Position numbers and translations under genes: made by a program | NCBI RefSeq assembly: GCF_036324505.1 | Contig: NC_086362.1 | Location: forward strand, 13,908,453-13,972,452 | DNA from: Eleginops maclovinus | Taxonomy: Eukaryota > Chordata > Actinopteri > Perciformes > Eleginopidae | DNA: 64,000 nucleotides | Direction of reading: 5' to 3' | The notes under the pieces: generated by a model | What the model saw: only the letters and a program-made list of their open reading frames with translations | The model's database searches: none | Told to the model about the DNA's origin: nothing | Part shown: in pieces, positions 44,631 to 64,000 of the stretch | Layout: the number at the start of each line of letters is the position of its first letter | Position numbering within the stretch: the first letter of the stretch is position 1

Positions 44631-46235
44631 CAGTGGGGCAAAAAAGTATTTAGTCAGCCACCAATTGTGCAGGTTCTCCCATTTAAAAAGATGAGAGAGG
44701 CCTGTAATTTTTATCATAGTTATACCTCAACTATGAGAGACAGAATGAGAAAAATAAATCCAGAAAATCACATTGTAGGATTTTTAAAGAATTTATTTTC
44801 AGATTATTGTGGAAAATAAGTATTTGGTCAATAACAAAAATTCATCTCAATACTTTGTTATATACCCTTTGTTGGCAATGACAGAGGTCAAACGTTTTCT
44901 GTAAGTCTTCACAAGGTTTTCACACACTGTTGCTGGTATTTTGGCCCATTCCTCCATGCAGATCTCCTCTAAAGCACTGATGTTTTGGGGCTGTCGCTGG
45001 GCAACACGGACTTTCAACTCCCTCCAAAGATTTTCTATGGGGTTGAGATCTGGAGACTGGCTAGGCCACTCCAGGACCTTGAAATGCTTCTTACGAAGCC
45101 ACTCCTTCGTTGCCCTGGCGGTGTGTTTGGGATCATTGTCATGCTGAAAGACCCAGCCACGCTTCATCTTCAGTGCCCTTGCTGATGGAAGGAGGTTTTC
45201 ACTCAAAATCTCACGATACATGGCCCCATTCATTCTTTCCTTTACACGGATCAGTCGTCTTGGTCCCTTTGCAGAAAAACAGCCCCAAAGCATGATGTTT
45301 CCACCCCCATGCTTCACAGTAGGTATGGTGTTCTTTGGATGCAACTCTGCATTCTTTCTCCTCCAAACACGACGAGTTGAGTTTTTACCAAAAAGTTCTA
45401 TTTTGGTTTCATCTGACCATATGACATTCTCCCAATCCTCTTCTGGATCATCCAAATGCCCTCTAGCAAACTTCAGACGGGCCTGGACATGTACTGGCTT
45501 AAGCAGGGGGACACGTCTGGAACTGCAGGATTGAAGTCCCTGGCGGCGTAGTGTGTTACTGATGGTAGCCTCTGTTACTTTGGTCCCAGCTCTCTGCAGG
45601 TCATTCACTAGGTCCCCCCGTGTGGTTCTGGGATTTTTGCTCACCGTTCTTGTGATCATTTTGACCCCACGGGGTGAGATCTTGCGTGGAGCCCCAGATC
45701 GAGGGAGATTAGCTGGGGTCTTGTATGTCTTACATTTTCTAATAATTGCTCCCACAGTTGATTTCTTCACACCAAGCTGCTTACCTATTGCAGATTCAGT
45801 TTTCCCAGCCTGGTGCAGGTCTACAATTTAGTCTCTGGTGTCCTTTGACAGCTCTTTGGTCTTGGCCATAGTGGAGTTTGGAGTATGACTGTTTGAGGTT
45901 GTGGACAGGTGTCTTTTATACTGATAACGAGTTCAAAAAGGTGCCATTAATACAGGTAACGAGTGGAGGACAGAGGAGCCTCTTAAAGAAGAAGTTACAG
46001 GTCTGTGAGAGCCAGAAATCTTGCTTGTTTGTAGGTGACCAAATACTTATTTTACCGAGGAATTTACCAATTAATTCATTAAAAATCCTACAATGTGATT
46101 TCCTGGATTTTCTTTTCTCATTCTGTCTCTCATAGTTGAGGTATGCCTATGATAAAAATGACAGGCCTCTCTCATCTTTTTAAATGGGAGAACTTGCACA
46201 ATTGGTGGCTGACTAAATACTTTTTTGCCCCACTG
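44631..46235 (-). mobile_element. Tc1-like transposon, copy B (nearly intact)
   Basis: TA stands at 44629-44630 and 46236-46237. Both ends are CAGTGGGGCAAAAAAG-type with about 200-bp inverted repeats and inner direct repeats (tatttggtca near 44820 and the inverse near 46035). It is 1,605 bp against 1,602 for copy A. It is in intron 3 and in the same sense as the gene. Confidence 0.96.
44847..45869 (-). pseudogene. Tc1-like transposase, 340 codons, one premature stop
   Basis: ATG is at 45869. The frame reads [13 protein letters not shown] then TAA at 45830-45828 (codon 14, Lys AAA in the sister copy), after which 307+ codons run open to the normal end GYITKY. HTH, first Asp ([11 protein letters not shown]), second Asp ([10 protein letters not shown]) and Glu ([10 protein letters not shown]) are all present. 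A re-start at Met of MKKSTVG (45770) would lose the first helix-turn-helix. Total length equals the usual 340 residues of fish Tc1 transposases. Confidence 0.93.
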
Positions 46236-46242
46236 TAACTAA

Positions 46243-46345
46243 TATAAGTACTTTATTGATCCCAAATTGGGAATTTTCTTTGTTGCAGCAGCATAAAAAA
46301 GGCATTGCACATAAGTAGAAATTAAAAGAGAAGAAATAAACAATT
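46243..46345. repeat. LINE tail-like fragment
   Basis: 'ctttattgatcccaaattgggaattttctttgttgcagcagc' resembles the 3' tails of fish LINEs. It is short and lies between two Tc1-like elements. Confidence 0.35.
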
Positions 46346-46514
46346 CTAAACTGTAAACATCTCTTCAAAAATGTAGAAACTTGTACTCTGCTTGAATATT
46401 TTCACATGATGCAACTTTATATACTCCACTTCATTTAGTGCATTTAACTCCACCACATTTATTAAACACTAGATTATTAACACAAAAATATTAATTAAAA
46501 ACGACATTATCATA

Positions 46515-47746
46515 CACTGCCTGGCCAAACAAAAGGTCACACTAATATTTGTTGGACCGCCTTTAACTTTGATTACGGCACACATTCTCTCTGGCATCGT
46601 TTCCACAAGCTTCTGCAATGCCACAACATTTATTTCTGTCTTGCATTCATTTTTCGCCACGATCTTGTTTTGATGACGGGAGATTCGAAACACTGCGCAA
46701 AGTCTTCTCCAGCACATCCCAAAGATTCTCACTCGGGTTCAGGTCTGGACTCTGTGGGGGCCAATCCATGTGTGAAAATGATGTCTCATGCTCCCTGAAC
46801 CACTCTTTCACAATTTGAGCCCGATGGATCCTGGCATTGTCATCTTGGAACATGCCCGTGCCATCAGGGAAGAACAAATCCATTGATGGAATAACCTGGT
46901 CCTTCAGTATATTCAGGTAGTCAGCTGACCTCATTCTTTGGGCACGTTGCTGAACCTAGACCAGACCAACTGCAGCAACCCCAGATCATAGCTCTGCCCC
47001 CCACAGGCTTGTACAGTAGGCACTAGGCATGATGGGTGCATCACTTCAGCCGCCTCTCTTCTTACCCTGATGCACCCATCACTCTGGAACACGGTGAGTC
47101 TGGACTCACCAGACCCCATGACCTTCTTCCATTGCTCCAGAGTCCAATCTTTATGATCCCTAGCAAATTGAAGCTGTTTTTTCCGATTAGCCTCACTGAC
47201 AAGTGCTTTTCTTACGGCTACACAGCTGTTTAGTCCCAATCCCTTGAGTTCCCTTCTCATTGTGTGTGTGTAAATGCTCTTACTTTAACTATTAAACATA
47301 TCCGTGAGTTCTACTGTCGTTTTTCTACCATTTGATTTCACCAAACGTTTAAGTGATCGCCGATCACGATCATTCAAGATTTTTTTCTTACCACATTCCT
47401 TCCTGGAAGGTGATGTTCCCCACTGTCCTTCCAGTTTTTGGTAATGCGTTGGACAGTTCTTAACCTGATTTTAGTAGTTTCAGCAATCTCCTTAGAGGTT
47501 TTCTCTGCTTGATGCATGCCAATAATTAGACCCTTCTGAAACAGATCAACATTTTTTCCACGACCACAGGATATGTCTATCTACATGACTGTTTAACAAA
47601 TGAGAAGCGACTCACTGCATCAGTTAGGGTTCAATAACTTGTTGCCAGCTGAAACATTATCACCCATGCAGTAATTATCCAATGGGAGGCTCTTACCTAT
47701 TTGCTTATTTAAATCCAGGTGGTGACCTTTTTTTGGCCGGCCAGTG
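46515..47746 (-). mobile_element. Second Tc1-like family, decayed
   Basis: Ends CACTGCCTGGCCAAACAAAAGG and CCTTTTTTTGGCCGGCCAGTG are inverted repeats next to TA. Minus-strand pieces: HTH (about 47575-47400: FQKGLIIGMHQAEKTSKEIA, ETTKIRLRTVQRITKNWKDS); 47260-46931 with NSCVAVRKALVSEANRKKQL; 46934-46647 with [11 protein letters not shown] and [19 protein letters not shown]. The first catalytic Asp is lost (VMGSGESRLTV where SDES is expected). Several frameshifts are present. It is older than the neighbour at 44631. Confidence 0.9.
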
Positions 47747-50120
<2,374 letters not shown>

Positions 50121-50400
50121 CCAGCAGTGGTTCAGTCAGTAGGGGACTGGGAATCGTAGGGTCGCCGGTTCAAGTCCCCGAACAGACTTGAAATATGGAA
50201 AGTGGACTGCTACTTGGAGAGGTCCAGTTCACCTCCTAGGCCCTGCTCCAATACACCTCCAATCTCCCCTCCCCATTGCTCCCCGGGCGCTGCACAATAG
50301 CTGCCCACTGCTCCTAGTACTAGGATGGGTTAAATGCAGAGGACCAATTTCACTGTGTGTGCTCTGCTGTGTGCATGTATGTGACTAATAAAGAGGGTTT
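50121..50400 (+). mobile_element. tRNA-derived SINE
   Basis: Box A-like TGGTTCAGTCAGTAGGGG and box B GGTTCAAGTCC are followed by a body with 'gcccactgctcctagtacta', 'gatgggttaaatgcagagga', 'caatttcactgtg' and a tail 'gtgactaataaagaggg'. This is the standard layout of a common teleost tRNA SINE. The head resembles that at 9480-9720. Confidence 0.8.
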
Positions 50401-51119
50401 CATCCTCCGATTCTATCTTCTATCCATCTACAGTGTAGTGGGTGGTTAAGTAATGTAGTACTCTTCCATGTCATTGGTTGGCAGTAAGTTACGCATTAAT
50501 GACCTTAACTTAAAACAGTAGAATTTAGTGATGCGTGGGAGAGGTTGCAGTGACAAGTCGAACAGCGATGAATAAATATTTAAAAAAGACTATGAGATAC
50601 AGCTGTGCTTAAAGAGGAAATGTAACTTCAAGGTGGAAAGAGGCTGTAATGCGCCCTGCTGTGCGGACATCTCCTCCAGTCTATCCTGCTGTGCCGATTC
50701 TGGCTTAAGAATGATGTGTTGATTTGCAGTGGTTGCATTACATTTGGGACCAGCCACAACCGTGTGCGTGCACGCTAGTGTGCGTTGTAACTATTTTGCT
50801 GTGTTGGTGTACCGCAGCTTAACAAACATTATAAAACTACTGATGTACAGGATTACATGGATTGATGAAGATACATTTTGACTACTAGCAGATATATTAT
50901 GTTGTCCAAAGCACTTGAACAGGTGAATCGTGTAGAGCACAAATAATTCATCTATGTTCTATACAACTACAAAACCATCTTGAGGGCTAACCCACAAAAC
51001 TGTCTTCAGGGCTGAGCTTTGCTTTCTTCAAAACATATGGATATATATTAAACACAACACTTCTTGAGACATCATGAGAGGAATGGAAAGGAAGAGAGAG
51101 TAAATATAAGGGAGGACTA

Positions 51120-51212
<93 letters not shown>

Positions 51213-51284
51213 TCACATCTGTACTCGTTCCTGAAGAGGGAGCGTTACTCTCAGTGAACCTCCCCCAGGATAAATAAAGGTTAA

Positions 51285-51595
51285 AGGGGCCATAAAATGC
51301 TCATTTCACCCTCTGCCTGAAACCAGAGCACAGTCTGCTCTGATTGGTTAGCTTGCCGGCTCTGTTGTGATTGGTCAGCGGTTTAGAGATGTCCCGCCCC
51401 TTAGCCTATTAGGTACATTGTGTTGAAGCGCTAGCCAATAGAAGCAAGAGTGTTACATAGTGATGTCATGATGTCTCAGAGGTAAACAAAGGAGTCCAAT
51501 GGAGGCAATTCAGGCAGCGGGGGTGCCTTTGAAGACCATTTTCATGCACAAAAACCTATAGAACACACTACAGGAGAGGGAAAAGCATAAACCCT
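51285..51595. mobile_element. TTAA-flanked MITE with AGGG ends
   Basis: TTAA is at 51281-51284 and 51596-51599. Ends AGGGGCCATAAAATGC and GCATAAACCCT are inverted repeats. The body carries 'cctgaaaccagagcacagtc' and 'gattggttagc', matching truncated pieces near 700-755 and 29400. It is close to exon 3 (100 bp upstream in gene sense). Confidence 0.65.
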
Positions 51596-51599
51596 TTAA

Positions 51600-60570
<8,971 letters not shown>

Positions 60571-60574
60571 CCTA

Positions 60575-60990
60575 TTTTTTCTTCATAGTTTTATTTTCAT
60601 ATGCACAGGAGCTACAGTCTATGGCTCCTCCCACAATGCAACAACAAATATATATATGAGATAAAACAATACAAAATAAATAAAAATAGTACAACAAGAA
60701 ACAGTCAAATTAAAGTAGTGCAAGTTTTAGTTGTGAACTATATAAATATACATCTAAAATACTGCTTATTGTAAAAATAGAGACATTGTGAGATGCAACA
60801 GATGGATGCTATGGAGTGGTGGAGGCACAGAGCTCAGGAGTTCTACAGTCTAATGGACTGTGAGATAGAACTGTCCCTGAGTCTGCTGGTCTTGGTTCTA
60901 ATAGTATTAAGGTATGATGGCGGTCTCTCAGAGTTGAGTGCAGACAGCCTGTATCCAGTGGGCTCCTCTGACTGAGACTGTGGCCAGGAG
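60575..60990 (-). mobile_element. LINE 3' UTR-like fragment
   Basis: 'cagtctaatggactgtgagatagaactgtccctgagtctgctggtc' is a recurrent fish repeat associated with LINE 3' regions, here followed towards lower coordinates by an A/T-rich tail. There is no coding part. The assignment to a family is uncertain. Confidence 0.4.
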
Positions 60991-62799
60991 TCGGCTGATT
61001 GAGAGGAGGTGTCAAACTGTTTTAACAGCTCTGTATCGGTCTCTCACCTGTGGTGGCTCACAGCTCCTCTCAGTCGTCAGCCTGCACACACACTCAGCAA
61101 AGCTCTGAGGGGGGCCGGGTCTCTTTAGGGACTGGAAGTTGTGATGTTACTGCTGCTCACTGACACACAGTCCTTTTGGTTTCTTTTAAACCTTTAGTAC
61201 CAACAAGGCTAGACGTTGCAATGCAAAGTGTAAATCCAGCTAACACTTTGTGGCGGAGTTATGTATTCACAACATTTGTATCAATTTGAATGGAAGCATT
61301 AACAGATTAGAAACAAACAGAAACGCAATGTTGTTCTCACTGGTCCTTGATTTAATGTAGATGTTCATTTTTACTTTTCTAGGTGCATATTGGAACTACA
61401 GTATATTCTATGTGGTAAAAGGCCTCTACCGTTCTCTATTGTTTGTGTTCATCACAGTTCAAGACCCCTCAAGTAGAAAGTAAACACGACTCCATACACA
61501 CTCCACCAGACACTGAAATCTTACTTTAAATAACTCAGCACTACAGCACAAATATATAACCGATCTCTAAACCAAAACCTTCAGTTCAGCTGATAACGGT
61601 GAGTGGATGAGAGTGTTTATTCACCCTGGAGAATACAGTCCTATATACTATTTATCAATCACTTAACAAACTACTGACTGTTTTTATGAGTGAAAAGGAA
61701 ACAGGACCAATCCTGCACACACTTTAGGGACATTTCAGAAATGTAACAAGTGAATACCTATAGATATTACAAGAAGAAGCTCAAATGTACCACTGCTATA
61801 CTTGAGTCAGGTGTTTCCTAAAGAAGATGAAGGTTGTGCAAAATGTAAAGATTATTTGATCCAGGCCACCATTAAAAAACGCAGGTGGGCAAAAAGAAAA
61901 CAATCTCTTTAATATATGAGAGCCTGAAAATAAAAGTATGTGAAATGAAGGAGAATGGAGGGGTGTCAACTGGAAGTGGAGAAGAGGACAGGTGCAGGAG
62001 CAGAGAGAATTGGAGAGGAATATTAAGATGGTATAGAATCACATCTTGGGACTGAAAGGATTGTGAGCTGCATCAAAATGAAAACAAGAAATAAGTCCTG
62101 GACTGTAGTCGAGACGAGGCAGAACAAGAGTCAGAGGAGCAGAACACAGCCCTCGGATCTGTGGAAGGTCCACTGTTTATGCCACGATTCAAAGCATGGA
62201 TAAAACGAGGTGAAGCGAAATATGTTTTGACACCACTTTGGTGCAACTTGATACCCCCCACATTCAGGCCTGTTTGTATTTTCCATTTTCTTTCTGTTGC
62301 TCTCCTGGGAGGTAAACTGGAGGGATGGAACTGAAAGCCAGTGAAGCGCTACGAGCTGGAATGGTCTTTCTGTCCGTTTGTCTGTCAGTCAATCTGTATC
62401 TGTTCTGCCTCACTGCCGACCCCCTCTGTTTGCATGTCAGTCCCTTAGAGTGGGGGCAAACTCACCAAAGGATCGTGGGGGCCTTAAGGTCTCTAAACTT
62501 GTGCAGTAGGACGTTGAAAAAATGGGAAATGGTCAAAGCACTCAGCAGGAAGTGCTTTCACGCAAACAGTATCTCGTGCTGCTGTGCTCATATTTGAAAC
62601 ATTTTAAATTCTGTCATTAAAGACAGTTAGCATACAATTATCCCACAGTCAAAAACACAAGGCTTAGAACTAACGCCACACAGAGGGAGATTATTGTTGT
62701 CTCATAGGGTTTGTTATTATTTTGGGGTTTCCCTTTGTTATATGGTCTGCAAAGGCTAAAATCCCTGTGGTCCCTCCAGAGGGAATTTCTCTCCAAGGG
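60991..62799. other. Intron 2, part: nothing recognised
   Basis: No coding similarity, RNA gene or clear transposon was noticed. ORFs here are below 95 codons. Confidence 0.5.
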
Positions 62800-63200
62800 T
62801 AGAGACACTACATACTGATATACACCTGAACATCAGCAGGAGAGGACTCTTTAAAGTAGAGACACTACATACTGATATACACCTGAACATCAGCAGGAGA
62901 GGACTCTTTAAAGTAGAGACACTACATACTGATATACACCTGAACATCAGCAGGAGAGGACTCTTTAAAGTAGAGATGCTACATACTGATATACACCTGA
63001 ACATCAGGAGGAGAGGACTCTTTAAAGTAGAGACACTACATACTGATATACACCTGAACATCAGCAGGAGAGGACTCTTTAAAGTAGAGACACTACATAC
63101 TGATATACACCTGAACATCAGCAGGAGAGGACTCTTTAAAGTAGAGACACTACATACTGATATCCACTTGAACATCAACAGGGCAGGAGAGCACTCTTTA
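62800..63200. repeat. 57-bp minisatellite, 7 copies
   Basis: The unit starts 'tagagacactacatactgat' and ends 'ggagaggactctttaaag'. Copies begin at 62800, 62857, 62914, 62971, 63028, 63085 and 63142. The first six are almost identical and the last is diverged. Because 57 is a multiple of 3, one minus-strand frame stays open for 153 codons (19-residue repeat SVSTLKSPLLLMFRCISVC). This is a geometric by-product rather than a likely protein. Confidence 0.95.
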
Positions 63201-64000
63201 AAATGAAATGGATACATGTTCTGATCTCAGCCACATTTTTCAGGTTGATGCTGAATTAAATGTCTGGCTTTCTATCTGATATTGATGTTCAGTAAATAAT
63301 GTAGCTAAAAACGAAATAAAGTCTGCTGCCTAATGGATCACAATGTTGCAGCATGGGGGGTTGGAGGGGTTTCATTGTGTGATGTGTCGTTTTCTTTGGA
63401 TGAGCACAAGCATACGGCCGTAGTGAGAAAAAAAGGTTTGGGGAGAATTCCTGCTTATGATTCCGATGAAAACTGAAAGCTCAAATTGACCGATTTTTTA
63501 TTCCGAACTGAAATCATGACAGCCCTACTCATTTCCATTTTTCTGCTTCTCTGCTTCGTCAAAGAAAACAGGACTTTGGTTTAAAGTTACATCTATTTTC
63601 GGCTGTCTCCCTCCCTCTCCCATCTGCTCATTCAAATAAATGTAGATAATACCATGCTCATTCAAATAGGACCTAGGGTTCAGGTTGTTTACATCATCAA
63701 CATTGTATTCAACCAGCCTCAGGAAAGAGACCAATAGTCGCTAGCAGTACAAAATAAACATAAAACGCTCAATTGGATGTGTTGCTTTAGCTCAACATAT
63801 TTAACAGCTTTCAAGTCTCAGACATTCAGACACCAGCGTGTTAGCAGAAAGAGTTTGAGACTCTGTAGATTGTACGAACGGTTCTGCATACTGCACTCTT
63901 AGATTCATATCGGGCCTCTCATCATTAATGTATTACAATCAGCCAACCAAGAATAATTTGAACTATATCTGATTTCATGAATATTAAATTAAAAGACCCC
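63201..64000. other. Intron 2, right edge: nothing recognised
   Basis: No exon, transposon end or RNA gene was noticed up to the window border. Confidence 0.5.

Noticed and set aside
62756..63217. A 153-codon repetitive protein or a CRISPR-like array
   Set aside because: It is a simple 57-bp tandem repeat without spacers. The open frame follows from the unit being a multiple of 3, and it is a vertebrate intron.

Overview
This is vertebrate, almost certainly teleost fish, nuclear DNA. Small exons with GT/AG borders are spread over about 50 kb, the introns are full of long (CA)n/(TG)n arrays, and the interspersed repeats are typical of fish: Tc1-like elements with IR/DR ends, hAT and TTAA-type elements, L1 and L2/Rex-type LINE pieces, and tRNA-derived SINEs. 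No bacterial-type gene, CRISPR array or operon is present.

One gene fills the window. It lies on the minus strand and encodes the delta subunit of Ca2+/calmodulin-dependent protein kinase II (camk2d; which of the fish delta paralogues cannot be decided here). Eighteen exons were placed by eye, from exon 3 (51125-51184) to the terminal coding exon with its stop (1784-2016). Exon lengths and phases fit the CaMKII gene pattern throughout: 60, 55, 66, 73, 103, 84, 95, 123, 84, 43, 41, 60, 45, 49, 76, 95 and 233 nt. Exons 1 and 2 (N-terminus, ATP-binding lysine) were not found and should lie beyond base 64000. With exons 1-2 of standard length (65 + 95 nt) the longest form would be 514 residues. 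The encoded order is kinase domain (exons 3-10), autoinhibitory and calmodulin-binding segment with the Thr287 autophosphorylation site (exons 11-12), variable linker with alternative exons (13, 15, 16, 17), and hub or association domain (18-20).

The most notable gene feature is a duplicated exon 6. Two intact 73-nt versions, 1,038 bp apart, encode the alphaE helix and HRD catalytic loop. One is delta/gamma-like (38114-38186) and the other reads like the alpha/beta kinases (37003-37075). Because 73 is not a multiple of 3, including both or neither breaks the frame, so they must be mutually exclusive. The second notable feature is exon 9: its 3' splice site is preceded by a (UG)n-U5 tract and its 5' splice site is followed by a complementary (CA)n tract.

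Layout from left to right: 3' flank with a hAT-type MITE and a SINE (1-1783); exon 20; intron 19 holding an L1 broken by a MITE, itself disturbed by a hAT element (about 2290-6240); exons 19 and 18; intron 17 with microsatellites, a SINE, a foldback MITE and a TTAA-type MITE (7068-13087); the alternative-linker exons 17, 16, 15 and 13 (13088-21657); exons 12-10; a Tc1-like element (24387-25988); exon 9 between its two microsatellites; a hAT remnant (26794-28112); exons 8 and 7; the exon 6b/6a pair; exons 5 and 4; a LINE reverse-transcriptase fragment, a second nearly intact Tc1 copy in the opposite orientation (44631-46235) and a third, older Tc1-like element (46515-47746); exon 3; and about 12.8 kb of intron 2 carrying repeats and a 57-bp minisatellite (62800-63200).
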